A stretch of DNA of 64,000 nt, taken from assembly GCF_001468395.1 (NCBI RefSeq), contig NZ_LNSG01000003.1:469664-533663 (forward strand), given 5' to 3'. The stretch comes from Sphingopyxis sp. H073. GTDB lineage: Bacteria > Pseudomonadota > Alphaproteobacteria > Sphingomonadales > Sphingomonadaceae. A program made the translations under genes and the position numbers. Of the stretch, positions 27,450-36,082 are shown piece after piece. Numbering within the stretch: position 1 is the stretch's first letter; each line of letters starts with the position of its first letter. Below the pieces are notes generated by a model. The model saw only the letters and a list, made by a program, of their open reading frames with translations, searched no databases and was not told where the DNA came from.

Positions 27450-27932
27450 TCACTCCGTCCCGTAAAACCGCGCCAGCCGGTCGAGCGCCAGCCCCAGTAC
27501 CAGCTTCCCCGACCGCGTGGGCCAGCCCAGCGCCTTCTCCGCCCCTCCGATCCCCTCTCCAGCACACACAACGCGCCAGCAGATATCGGCAAGCCCCGGC
27601 CCGACATGGTCGATCGCCGCATGAAAGCGCCGGTGCGCGTCGATCCGTGCCAGCGACGCATCCGAAGCCCGCGCTCCGCCACGCCCCTTTGCCGGCGGCG
27701 CCGCGTCCCACCGCATCGTCACCCGCGCCGCCAGCCCCGCGCGCTCGTAATCGGCGCGCAGCCGCTCGCCCGCGTGCAATTGCCCCGGCGTCAGCATCCC
27801 GCGCGCTGCCAGCCAGGCGATCGGGCTCTCGGCCACATTGACCGTGACATGCCGCATCACCTGCGGCCCCGCCTTGTCCGGATCGATCCGGTCGTCGGGA
27901 TGGATGCGCGTTTCGAGGCGGCGTGCAGTCAT
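27450..27932 (-). CDS. DUF6456 protein, GafZ/GafA-type GTA activator candidate
   Basis: 160 aa. Residues about 34-158 match DUF6456: SPIAWLAARGMLTPGQLHAG, VTMRWD, then IDHVGPGLADICWRVVCAGE and ALGWPTRSGKLVLGLALDRL. As I recall, this domain occurs in alphaproteobacterial GTA activators (GafA, or GafZ of a GafY/GafZ pair); that link should be checked. The gene is divergent from an XRE/S24-like repressor. On its own strand TTTCCTACA lies 54 nt before the ATG, in the arrangement seen at the endolysin gene. AGGAG precedes the start. Confidence 0.8.
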   Translation of the reverse strand: MTARRLETRIHPDDRIDPDKAGPQVMRHVTVNVAESPIAWLAARGMLTPGQLHAGERLRADYERAGLAARVTMRWDAAPPAKGRGGARASDASLARIDAHRRFHAAIDHVGPGLADICWRVVCAGEGIGGAEKALGWPTRSGKLVLGLALDRLARFYGTE

Positions 27933-27976
27933 GCGATTCTCCTGCCTTGCACGACCGGCTTGACATTGGATTATTT

Positions 27977-27985
27977 TGTAGGAAA
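27977..27985 (-). promoter_or_regulatory. Candidate GTA-regulon element in the divergent DUF6456/XRE region
   Basis: TTTCCTACA on the minus strand, 54 nt from the DUF6456 start at 27932. The second box is only partly conserved (C at offset 16, ATG at offsets 19-21). The same 86-bp region must also hold the promoter of the XRE gene (start 28019), so the site could serve activation, autorepression or both. Confidence 0.5.
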
Positions 27986-28018
27986 GAAGAAACCGATTTG
28001 GTTATTCGGGGATAGGCA

Positions 28019-28579
28019 ATGATCAACAGCATCCGCGCCGTGCGTCGTGCCAAGGGGCTGACGCTTGAAGAAGTCGGGCAGCGCTGCGATCCGCCGACGA
28101 CCGCGCAGACGATCGGCCGCCTCGAAACCGGCACGCGAACGCTGTCATTGGGCTGGATGAACCGCATCGCCAAGGCGCTGGGGGTCGAAGCCGCCGAGCT
28201 CGTCCAATTGCCGCAGGATACGCAGCTCACCATTACCGCGCACCTCGGCGCCGACGGTGCCCAGGCGCCGACGCGGGTCGAACAGGCGCTCACCGCGCGT
28301 CCGGGCGAGGATATGGTCGCCGTGCGCGTGACCTCGTCGATCGGCGATTATCGCGCGGGCGACGAAATCTGGTGCCGCCGGATCGAGGGAGACTGGACGA
28401 CTGCCCTCAACCGCGACATCCTCGTTCCCCGCCCGGCCGGCCGCTTCTTCTTCGCGCGCCTGCTCAACGTCGACGGCGAAAAGCTCCACCTGCTCCCGCT
28501 CGGCACCGGTCAGCGCCAGCAGGTCGTGAGCAACCCGCCATGGGCGGCGATCGCGGTTAGATTGATCCGGACGTTGTGA
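28019..28579 (+). CDS. XRE-family repressor with S24-like C-terminal domain
   Basis: 186 aa. Residues 1-60 are an XRE HTH (IRAVRRAKGLTLEEVGQRC, TIGRLETGTRTL). Residues about 95-186 resemble the S24 LexA/CI fold. In a by-eye alignment Ser106 (VTSSIGDYRAGDE) sits where the catalytic Ser is, but the Lys position in the next motif (GRFFFARLL) is Ala146, so autocleavage is doubtful. By position it is a candidate repressor of the divergent DUF6456 gene, comparable in role to RogA of Caulobacter; the orthology is not shown. Confidence 0.75.
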   Translation: MINSIRAVRRAKGLTLEEVGQRCDPPTTAQTIGRLETGTRTLSLGWMNRIAKALGVEAAELVQLPQDTQLTITAHLGADGAQAPTRVEQALTARPGEDMVAVRVTSSIGDYRAGDEIWCRRIEGDWTTALNRDILVPRPAGRFFFARLLNVDGEKLHLLPLGTGQRQQVVSNPPWAAIAVRLIRTL

Positions 28580-28589
28580 TCCTGAAGCC

Positions 28590-28666
28590 CGTCATTGCGA
28601 GCAAAGCGAAGCAATCCAGAGCGGTTTACGCGCAGTCTGGATTGCTTCGCTTCGCTCGCAATGACG
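28590..28666. repeat. Inverted repeat (CGTCATTGCGAGC class)
   Basis: CGTCATTGCGAGCAAAGCGA and GAAGCAATCCAGA face their complement across about 18 bp. It is a widespread alphaproteobacterial intergenic palindrome and lies between the XRE gene and the glycosyltransferase gene. Confidence 0.7.
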
Positions 28667-28685
28667 AAGAGGTGGATGGGCGAGT

Positions 28686-29855
28686 ATGACTTCCCCTCTT
28701 CGCGTCCTGTCGATCGCCACCCTCTTCCCTGACGCTGCGCGGCCGAACTTCGGCCTGTTCGTTGAAAGAAGCCTGCGCGCGCTCGCCGCGCAGCCCTGCA
28801 TCGACCTGACCGTCATCGCACCCGTCGGACTCCCGCCCTTCCCGCTTTCGCTGCACGAGCGCTACCGTGCTCTCCGCGCATTGCCGCACGCCGAGCAATG
28901 GAACGGCCTCACCGTCCATCGCCCACGCTTTACGCTGATCCCGCGGTATGGCGCCCGCTTCAATCCGGCGCGGGTCGCACGAGCCGTCCTGTCGGCCGTC
29001 CGAGGCCAGTCGTTCGACGTCGTCGATGCGCAATTCTTCTATCCCGACGGTCCGGCCGCGATGCGCGTTGCCGACGCGCTGGGCGTGCCCTTCTCGGCAA
29101 AGGCACGCGGCGCCGACATCAGTCATTTCGGCCACGACCCGGCGACCTCGCCGCAGCTTCTCGCGGCCGCGGACAAGGCCTCCGGCCTTCTCGCCGTATC
29201 GGACTCGATGCGCCGCGAGATGGCGGCCATCGGCATCGACCCCGGCAAGATCGCAGTTCACTACACGGGTATCGACGGCGCGCGGTTCCATCCGGCGGAC
29301 CGCGCCGCCGCGCGCGCCGCATTGGGCATGGACGACGCGCCCGCGCTCGCCACGGTCGGCGCACTCATCGCTCGCAAGGGGCAGGCGCTCGTCATCGAGG
29401 CGCTGCCTTCGCTGCCCGGCGTCCATTACTGGCTGGCGGGTGCAGGCGAGGAGGAAAGCCGCTACCGCGCACTCGCCCAGCGGCTGGGCGTCTCAGACCG
29501 CGTTCATCTGATGGGTCCGGTCGCCAACGCCGACCTGCCGATGCTCTATAGCGCCGCCGACATCGTCGTCATGCCATCGGCGAGCGAAGGGCTGGCCAAT
29601 GCGTGGGTAGAGGCGCTCGCCTGCGGCACCCCCATCGTCATCAGCAACGCGGGCGGCGGCGCCGAACTCGTCACCGCTCCCGTTGCCGGGCGCATCGTCG
29701 ACCGCACCCCACAAGCGATTGCCGACGCGGTCCGCGCGCTGCTCGCCGCGCCGCCATCACCGGCGGAGGTCGCCGCCACGCTGGGCGGCCGCTTCGACTG
29801 GGACCGCAACGGCCGCGAGCTGGCGGAGCATCTCCGCCGCTGCGCCGGCCGTTAG
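28686..29855 (+). CDS. Glycosyltransferase family 1/4 (GT-B)
   Basis: 389 aa with the two-domain GT-B layout: an N-terminal LSIATLFPDAARPNFGLFVE acceptor domain and a C-terminal donor domain with ATVGALIARKGQALVIEALP and MPSASEGLANAWVEALACGTP (the E-x7-E nucleotide-sugar motif). It probably transfers a sugar to a cell-surface or exopolysaccharide acceptor. It is isolated, with no neighbouring polysaccharide genes, and converges with secF. Confidence 0.88.
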   Translation: MTSPLRVLSIATLFPDAARPNFGLFVERSLRALAAQPCIDLTVIAPVGLPPFPLSLHERYRALRALPHAEQWNGLTVHRPRFTLIPRYGARFNPARVARAVLSAVRGQSFDVVDAQFFYPDGPAAMRVADALGVPFSAKARGADISHFGHDPATSPQLLAAADKASGLLAVSDSMRREMAAIGIDPGKIAVHYTGIDGARFHPADRAAARAALGMDDAPALATVGALIARKGQALVIEALPSLPGVHYWLAGAGEEESRYRALAQRLGVSDRVHLMGPVANADLPMLYSAADIVVMPSASEGLANAWVEALACGTPIVISNAGGGAELVTAPVAGRIVDRTPQAIADAVRALLAAPPSPAEVAATLGGRFDWDRNGRELAEHLRRCAGR

Positions 29856-29859
29856 TCGA

Positions 29860-30840
29860 TCATACCACTGCGCCGTCGTCCTTGCGCGTCACGCGCTCGG
29901 CGCCTTCGTTCGCGGCGGTCGTGCGGGGAATGAAGCTGTCGGAGCCGACCTTCAGCCACACGAGCACCGGCGTCGACATCAGGATCGACGAATAGGTGCC
30001 GACGAACACGCCGAACAGCATCGCCGCGGTGAAACCGAAAATCACGTCGGGACCGAAGATCAGCAGCATCGCGAGCGCCAGCATCACCGAAACGCTGGTC
30101 ATCACCGTGCGCGACAGCGTCTCGTTGATGCTGAGGTTCAGAAGCGGCACGATGTCCATCTTGCGATATTTCTTCAGATTTTCGCGCACGCGGTCGTACA
30201 CCACGATCGTGTCGTTCAGCGAATAGCCGACGATGGTGAGCAGCGCCGCGATGCTGTTCAGGTCGAACTGCAATTGCGTCACCGCAAAGAAACCAAAGGT
30301 CAGCGCGACTTCGTGAAACAGGCGGCCCAATGCGCCGACACCGAACTGCCATTCGAAGCGGATCCAGATATAGATCGAGATGCCGAGCATCGCGAGCGCG
30401 AGGCTCAGCGCGCCGGTGCTGATAAGCTCGCCCGACACCTTGCCCGACACGGTTTCGACCGACCCGGTATGCGCGGTCGGGAACGCTTTCTGGATGCCCG
30501 CGACCAGCTGCTTGCCCGCGCGGTCGGCGACGGTCTTGTCGCCCTCGGGCAGCGCGGTGCGGATCGACACCGCCTTGTCCGATCCGAACTGCTGGATCGT
30601 CGGCTCGCCGAGGCCGATCGCGCTGACCTTTTCGCGGATCTGATCGATCGGCGGCATCGTCCCGTTGAATTCGACGCGCACCGACTGGCCGCCGACGAAA
30701 TCGACGCCGAGGTTCAGCCCCTTGACCGCGACGAGCGCGATCGAGATGGCGACGAGGATGAAGCTCATGGCCGAAGCAAGCTTCCGCCATTTCAGGAAAT
30801 CAATGTTCGTGTCGTCGGGGACGAGTTTCAGCAAACGCAT
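29860..30840 (-). CDS. secF: Protein translocase subunit SecF
   Basis: 326 aa, six transmembrane helices. VGGQSVRVEF begins the periplasmic domain; IVGYSLNDTIVVYDRVREN is the conserved SecF core with the essential Asp-Arg. With SecD it uses proton motive force to pull proteins out of the Sec channel. The gene is 15 bp after secD in the same direction. Confidence 0.97.
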   Translation of the reverse strand: MRLLKLVPDDTNIDFLKWRKLASAMSFILVAISIALVAVKGLNLGVDFVGGQSVRVEFNGTMPPIDQIREKVSAIGLGEPTIQQFGSDKAVSIRTALPEGDKTVADRAGKQLVAGIQKAFPTAHTGSVETVSGKVSGELISTGALSLALAMLGISIYIWIRFEWQFGVGALGRLFHEVALTFGFFAVTQLQFDLNSIAALLTIVGYSLNDTIVVYDRVRENLKKYRKMDIVPLLNLSINETLSRTVMTSVSVMLALAMLLIFGPDVIFGFTAAMLFGVFVGTYSSILMSTPVLVWLKVGSDSFIPRTTAANEGAERVTRKDDGAVV

Positions 30841-30855
30841 GATGTCGCCCTTTCC

Positions 30856-32475
30856 TTAAATGTTGATCGACGCCGGACGCGTCTTGTGCAGCCAGCGCGA
30901 CGCGAACAGGCGCGTGACGGTGACCGCGGTGAAGACGCTGGTGACGATGCCGATGGTCAGCACGACGGCAAAGCCCTTGATCGGACCCGAGCCAAACCAG
31001 AACATCAGCGATGCCGCGATGACGTTGGTGACGTTGGCGTCAAAGATCGCGCGGCTTGCTTCCGAATAGCCGAGTTCGACCGCCTGGAAGACGCGCCGCC
31101 CGCGATGCAATTCCTCGCGGATACGCTCGTTGATCAGCACGTTCGCGTCGACCGCGGCGCCGATCGTCAGCACGAAGCCCGCGATACCCGGCAGGGTCAG
31201 CGTCGCGTTGAACGCCGCCATGATCGCGATGATCAGGAAGATGTTGAAGAACAGCGCAACGTTGGCATAGACGCCGAAGCGGCCATAGACGAGCACCATC
31301 AGCGTCAGCACCGAAACGGTCGCGACGATCCCCGCGATGATGCCCTTGCGGATCGAATCGGCGCCGAGCTCGGGCGTGACCGTCCGTTCCTCGACCACCG
31401 TCATCTTCACCGGCAACGCACCCGAGCGCAGCGAGATCGCGAGGTTGTTCGCGGTGGCGACGGTAAAGCTGCCCGAAATCTGGGCGCTGCCGCCGAGGAT
31501 CGGTTCGTTGATCGACGGCGCCGACAGCACGCGGCCGTCGAGGACCATCGCAAAGCGCTTGCCGACATTCTGCGCGGTGACCTTGGCGAAGGTCGCCGAA
31601 CCGCCCGAATCGAAACGGATGTTGACGACCGGCTGCCCCGACTGCCCGTCATAGCCCTGCTTGGCGTCGAGCAGCTGCTCGCCGCTGATCATCACCTGGC
31701 GGCGCAGCACTTCGTAAGGAGCTCCGCCGGCATTGGCGCCTTCGGCATAGGGAACGATCTCGCTGCCCACCGGCACACGGCCCGCCGCGACCTCGGCGGG
31801 GTCGGCGTTGGCGTCGACCATCCGGAATTCGAGGCGCGCGGTCTTGCCGATCAGGTCTTTCAGCTGCTGCGGATCCTGCAGGCCCGGCACCTGCACGACG
31901 ATGCGGTCGTCGCCCTGCCGGATGATCGTCGGTTCGCGCGTGCCCAGCGCATTGACGCGCTTGTCGATGATCTCGCGCGCCGTATCCATCGCATTCTTGA
32001 TCGCCTCCGTCTGACCGGCGGCCGTCGGCGTCATCACGATCCGCGTCGTATCGATAACGTCGATCTGCCAGTCGCGCTGCCCGGTCGAGATTCCGGCCCC
32101 GCCGGTTTCGTTGAACAGGCGGTCGCGCGCCGCATCGAGCTGCGTTTGATCGCGGACGAGGAAGCTGATCTTGCCGCCCGCGGTCGACAGTTCGCCGATC
32201 GCGATATCGTCGTCGGGTCCGCGCTCGCCGCGCATCGCGGTACGCACCGTCTTTTCCATGTTCGCGAGCTGCGTCTTCTGCAGGTCGGCGACGTCGGCCT
32301 CGAGCAGCAAGTGGCTGCCGCCGGCAAGGTCGAGGCCCAGATTGACCTTGATCTGCGCGATGCTCGGCAGGCTCTCGAACGTCTTGGACGGCAGGAAACT
32401 GGGAATGGAAAAAAGGATACCGAGCAGCAGGATGATGCTGATGCCGATGGTTTTCCAGCGCGGGAAATCGAGCAT
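30856..32475 (-). CDS. secD: Protein translocase subunit SecD
   Basis: 539 aa with one N-terminal helix, a large periplasmic region (P1 domain, residues about 50-370) and five C-terminal helices. LGLDLAGGSHLLLE and the core AAVDANVLINERIREEL are diagnostic. It is read with yajC upstream (51-bp gap) and secF downstream, the usual yajC-secD-secF order. Confidence 0.97.
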   Translation of the reverse strand: MLDFPRWKTIGISIILLLGILFSIPSFLPSKTFESLPSIAQIKVNLGLDLAGGSHLLLEADVADLQKTQLANMEKTVRTAMRGERGPDDDIAIGELSTAGGKISFLVRDQTQLDAARDRLFNETGGAGISTGQRDWQIDVIDTTRIVMTPTAAGQTEAIKNAMDTAREIIDKRVNALGTREPTIIRQGDDRIVVQVPGLQDPQQLKDLIGKTARLEFRMVDANADPAEVAAGRVPVGSEIVPYAEGANAGGAPYEVLRRQVMISGEQLLDAKQGYDGQSGQPVVNIRFDSGGSATFAKVTAQNVGKRFAMVLDGRVLSAPSINEPILGGSAQISGSFTVATANNLAISLRSGALPVKMTVVEERTVTPELGADSIRKGIIAGIVATVSVLTLMVLVYGRFGVYANVALFFNIFLIIAIMAAFNATLTLPGIAGFVLTIGAAVDANVLINERIREELHRGRRVFQAVELGYSEASRAIFDANVTNVIAASLMFWFGSGPIKGFAVVLTIGIVTSVFTAVTVTRLFASRWLHKTRPASINI

Positions 32476-32525
32476 AGGGGGGATTCCGGTTGGTCTGGGC
32501 GGCGCGCAGCGGCGCCGCCGGAACG

Positions 32526-32855
32526 TCAGTCGTTCGCGGGCTTGCCGCCGGGCGCCAGCACGTCGGACAGGGTCGATTTCACGACCTTGATCTTCACGCC
32601 CTGCGCGATTTCGACATCGGCGAATTCATCGTCGACGCGCGTCACCTTGCCGACGATCCCGCCGCCGGTCACGACCTGATCGCGCGGCTTCACCGCCGCG
32701 ATCTTGTTGCGATGCTCCTTCATCCGCACCTGCTGCGGGCGAATGAGGAAGAACCAGAAAACGACGAAGATCAGCAGATAGGGCACCAGCATGATGAAAC
32801 CGGCGGCCCCGCCCCCGGAGCCAGCCGCCTGGGTCAGAAGCAAATTAGTCGACAT
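32526..32855 (-). CDS. yajC: Preprotein translocase subunit YajC
   Basis: 109 aa from the ATG at 32855 (MSTNLLLTQAAG). One membrane helix (IMLVPYLLIFVVFWFFLIRP) followed by the RPQQ-x-RMKEHRN motif and the small GDxVVTxGGIVGKV domain (PRDQVVTGGGIVGKV). It associates with SecDF. Confidence 0.96.
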   Translation of the reverse strand: MSTNLLLTQAAGSGGGAAGFIMLVPYLLIFVVFWFFLIRPQQVRMKEHRNKIAAVKPRDQVVTGGGIVGKVTRVDDEFADVEIAQGVKIKVVKSTLSDVLAPGGKPAND

Positions 32856-33127
32856 GAACGAAAGACTTTCTCTTTGCAGCGGCACCCGTCCAGCGGAACG
32901 GGCGGGCACAATAATGGCGCGGCGCCTATCACGCGGGGAATATGGACGCAACCGCTCGCTGCGCAGCCTCCCCCGCCAGACCCGTCCCACATGGGGGCCG
33001 CCGCCGACAGATCAAGGCGGTAGCGGCCATGGCATCGCCGCACCCGCCGCCGGTCGACTTTGCTCAGGAGAGCCTTGCATCGTTTGCCAACCCGCGCTAG
33101 GGGCCACGCCTGCCCAATCGGGCCGGT

Positions 33128-33204
33128 CGGGACGTAGCGCAGCCTGGTAGCGCATCACACTGGGGGTGTGGGGGTCGGAGGTTCGAATCCTCTCGTCCCG
33201 ACCA
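33128..33204 (+). tRNA. tRNA-Pro (GGG), integration target
   Basis: 77 nt with CCA encoded. Acceptor CGGGACG pairs with CGTCCCG; the anticodon loop CTGGGGG gives GGG. The 3' part (33160 to the end) is repeated at 37756, showing that an element entered here and restored an intact tRNA. Confidence 0.93.
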
Positions 33205-33206
33205 AT
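33160..33206 (+). repeat. attL: 47-bp direct repeat, tRNA-Pro 3' half
   Basis: Identical to 37756-37802; bases immediately outside both copies differ (A/G on the left, A/T on the right), which fixes the repeat at 47 bp. Confidence 0.92.
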
Positions 33207-33257
33207 ATTTCAATAACTTAGCGGCGATTTCTCAACAACACACCACCCCAGCTTTGC

Positions 33258-33280
33258 TCTGGTGGTGCGCTGGTGGTGCA
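33258..33280 (+). repeat. Left arm-type repeat of the element
   Basis: 23 bp identical to 37599-37621. It holds TGGTGGTGC twice (33260 and 33271), 11 bp apart. Probable binding sites for the arm-binding domain of the missing tyrosine integrase. Confidence 0.6.
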
Positions 33281-33394
33281 GATATTGCCAGTATGTTCTC
33301 ATCGTGATGCATCGCTGAGCATCGAAAATGAACATCGCCAGCCCCCTTTTCCGAATTGAACGCCGGGCCGATTCCCCCTAATCCGACTGGACGG

Positions 33395-34300
33395 ATGCAG
33401 GAGCAATTGCCCCTCAGCCCCGCCGAGTTCGTCAAAATCCGGGACGGCTTCATTGCGTTTCTCAAGCAACCGGCTGGGACACCCATCGAGCTGATTATTC
33501 CGAAGGATGTTCTCGACGCGATGGCATTGGCTGCGCGCCGGGGCCGCAGGCGTCAACAGGTCCTCGATGTCCTGCGCGGCATCTCCATAGTGGCTGTTGC
33601 GGTTGGCGCAGCTCTTGCCGTGTTCAGGGAGCCAATGGCCGTCGGAGTTGCGGTCCTGCTGGCCAGTGGGGTGACTTTCGTTTGGGCGCACAACAAGAGC
33701 AAGATTCGCTTCGAGCCAGAAATCGACGAGCTGGTCACCGAGCCGAATGTCGTGCTCCAACGCAATCTGAGAGCGCTGGAAGATTACAAGCATCTGATCG
33801 CGAACGGCGACATCATTTGCGACGAGCGGCTGCCGGATGGAACGGTCAAGCCGCTGTCACAGAAAGCACGTGCTGCCTTCCTCGCGGACCATGGCTCCCT
33901 CTTTGTCCTCAGCCGCGATCAATCGCTTTGGCAATGCACCCCGCACAGGCCAATTCCGATGAGCGCCTTATGGGTCAGACTTGGCGGGCGAGTTGCGCCC
34001 GTCTTCGTGACATCGCGCACCTTGCTTGAAACCCCAGATCGCGAATTGTTCGATAAGCGCATCAACTGGCTTCTGTCACATGCCGACAAAGCGGGTTCAA
34101 AAGCCAAGGGATTTCGCGAAGCGATCCAGATCATCGTCGCACTGCGACGCCCGGAGTTCGAAGGCAAGACATTCGAACAGAAGAAAGAAAAGCTGCGCGA
34201 CGAAGGAACGGCTGATAGCAGAATGGAGAAAATTCACGCAGGCATCTACCCGCCATTCAATGGCTTTCTCCGCAATTTGCCGATGCATGAATTTCCGTGA
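33395..34300 (+). CDS. Membrane protein of the element, unknown function
   Basis: 301 aa from the ATG at 33395 (MQEQLPLSPAEFVKI); a TTG at 33356 would add 13 residues. Two adjacent hydrophobic segments at about residues 63-100 (ISIVAVAVGAALAVF and AVGVAVLLASGVTFVW) suggest a hairpin in the inner membrane, with a long soluble C-terminus. No family was recognised. It is the first gene after attL, where cargo genes often lie. Confidence 0.55.
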   Translation: MQEQLPLSPAEFVKIRDGFIAFLKQPAGTPIELIIPKDVLDAMALAARRGRRRQQVLDVLRGISIVAVAVGAALAVFREPMAVGVAVLLASGVTFVWAHNKSKIRFEPEIDELVTEPNVVLQRNLRALEDYKHLIANGDIICDERLPDGTVKPLSQKARAAFLADHGSLFVLSRDQSLWQCTPHRPIPMSALWVRLGGRVAPVFVTSRTLLETPDRELFDKRINWLLSHADKAGSKAKGFREAIQIIVALRRPEFEGKTFEQKKEKLRDEGTADSRMEKIHAGIYPPFNGFLRNLPMHEFP

Positions 34301-34372
34301 ATGTGGAACTGAATTCACCCTGACGCCCCGATTTGCGACCTCCTGCATTCCAGCGAATGAAAGGACCACGCA

Positions 34373-34570
34373 ATGCCTCCGAACCGGGACCAGCTCCTGA
34401 CCGTAACTGACGTGCTCAACGTCACCGGCTTCAAATCCCGCACCACACTGTATCGCCGCGCACGCAGCGGCGCATTTCCGTGCCCCTGCCATATAGGCGC
34501 GGGCAAAATCCGTTGGCGCTCGGGCGACATCGAGGACTGGCTGAGCAGCCTCCAGACCCGTCGCTACTGA
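34373..34570 (+). CDS. AlpA-family transcriptional regulator / excisionase-like
   Basis: 65 aa. The winged-helix pattern LLTVTDVLNVTGFKSRTTLY, then KIRWRSGDIEDWL matches AlpA/HTH_17 proteins, small DNA-binding proteins that activate integrase or excision in integrative elements. AAAGGA precedes the ATG. Its presence supports a former tyrosine-integrase element. Confidence 0.8.
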   Translation: MPPNRDQLLTVTDVLNVTGFKSRTTLYRRARSGAFPCPCHIGAGKIRWRSGDIEDWLSSLQTRRY

Positions 34571-34671
34571 CCTGCCCCACCGCCGAACCGGCCCAGCTTA
34601 ATTGCTTGGCGGGCGCACCTGCCCTCACCCCCACGAACACTTGCAATCGTGATTTCACGAAAGGATGCCCC

Positions 34672-35277
34672 ATGTCGATTTTCCAACGCGTCATGGATCG
34701 GCTCGCCGATTCCATCTGGATTGGCCGCAAGGTCAATCTGCGCTTCACCGCTGAATATCGGACTGCCTGCTACGTCGTGCCGCTGATCAACAAGCTGCTC
34801 GCCGAGGGCGAGGACGGTGACACATACCGAGCCGCGCTTGTCCCGTGGCACGAGGCCGAGCGGCCACCGCTTGCATCCTATCAGGGTGACACATCCCGGT
34901 GCAGGATCGACGGGCCTTGGCAGGAAGCTGGGCGGGACTGGGTTCCGCTTGGCGGCTTGATCTTGTCACCCGGCGTTACTGCCCATCTTGATCCGTTCGA
35001 GGCGCAGGCACTTCACGAAAAGATGCAGCAGGCGATTGAGGCCGTCATTCGAACGTGGGTCGAAGATCACGATCTAACCGCACTGCCACCGGTCCCGGAG
35101 CATTTCGACAGGTGCAGGGCTGACCGGAAAGCCAAGGCGCTGATCGCGGCTTTGGCTGGCGGCGACCGGCAGGCAGATGCTTCGACAAAGCCGCCCGCTG
35201 CCACGGCCAAAACTGCATCTGGCGAACCCGTTCCCGCGCTTTGCGCCGTATGCCGGAAGGGGCTGGGTCATGCTTGA
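34672..35277 (+). CDS. Hypothetical protein of the element
   Basis: 201 aa from the ATG at 34672, preceded by AAAGGA. No signal peptide or membrane segment. The C-terminus has a short Cys pair (CAVCRKGLGHA) that could bind zinc. No family was recognised. The next 207 bp up to 35484 show no gene. Confidence 0.5.
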   Translation: MSIFQRVMDRLADSIWIGRKVNLRFTAEYRTACYVVPLINKLLAEGEDGDTYRAALVPWHEAERPPLASYQGDTSRCRIDGPWQEAGRDWVPLGGLILSPGVTAHLDPFEAQALHEKMQQAIEAVIRTWVEDHDLTALPPVPEHFDRCRADRKAKALIAALAGGDRQADASTKPPAATAKTASGEPVPALCAVCRKGLGHA

Positions 35278-35484
35278 ACCGAACCGCCAAAAGGCAATGT
35301 TGGGGGGCTGCGATGCTACGCATCGAGCCAGCAATTCAGATACACACCTCACGCACGGGTGCATGGCGCAATTCTGCGGGTTTGGCGGGATGCTAATAGC
35401 CTCTCGCCAAAGGTCAGACCGCGAGAACGGCGTAATTCTGCCATTTTCCGCGATGGCAAATAGCATCTCATCGGGTGCGGCACG

Positions 35485-35931
35485 ATGAGCGCCCGCGCCC
35501 AGACCGTGCGGCTAACCCCCGCCCGTCATCGCGCCCTTGCCGGGTTCGCCAAGAGCTATGGATTAAGCGAATATGCGATGCTCGCCCGCGTCGTAGACGC
35601 GGGCCTTGCCGCCCTCGTTCGCGGGGCAGGCAACCAGATCGACAACCGCGAGATCGTCAGCGAACTGGCGTCGGTCAGCACCCGCATAGTCGATGTCGAG
35701 CGGATGCTGGACCGGGCATTGTTCACCGCTTGCTGCCCTACGCCCGAGAAGAATTGTGTGCAGAGCTTGGCGCGGCATTCCTTGCCGCCGACCTTGGCAT
35801 TGCCCTGGAGCCGCGCCCTGATCATGCCAGCTATATCGCGAGTTGGATCAAGGTCTTGCAAAACGACACCCGCGCCATTGTGCAGGCCGCAGCTCATGCC
35901 GAACGCGCCGTCGCCTTCCTGCATCAACTAG
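35485..35931 (+). pseudogene. MobC/RHH-like gene, C-terminus replaced by out-of-frame sequence
   Basis: The first 80 residues (TVRLTPARHRALAGFAKSYG, IDNREIVSELASVSTRIVDV) look like a ribbon-helix-helix mobilisation accessory protein. After about 35735 the frame reads through sequence that encodes an ArdC remnant in another frame, so the last 65 residues are nonsense-like. A deletion probably joined the two genes. The 80-residue N-terminal part may still fold. Confidence 0.55.
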
Positions 35932-35963
35932 CGAACCCCGAAGCGATCAAAGAGGCGGCATAG
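35730..35963 (+). pseudogene. ArdC-like antirestriction protein, 3' remnant
   Basis: In the frame ending at 35963 the sequence LCAELGAAFLAADLGI, then SYIASWIKVLQNDTRAIVQA and AAHAERAVAFLHQ matches the C-terminal zincin-like end of ArdC proteins. The N-terminal ssDNA-binding domain and the HExxH are missing, so it cannot be functional. It abuts the MobC-like reading frame. Confidence 0.7.
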
Positions 35964-36082
35964 CCCGCCAATGATTGAGGCCGCCCCGGTCTGGGGCGGC
36001 CACTTCGTTTGACCCGCCCACCCGATCCCATAAGCGGGCCGCTCCCTTCGGTCGCAGCCTGCGATAGAGAAGCATTGCGAGA

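Noticed and set aside
27977..27985. SOS (LexA) box before the XRE gene
   Set aside because: There is no GTTC-N7-GTTC; the only such site recognised in the window is at recA.
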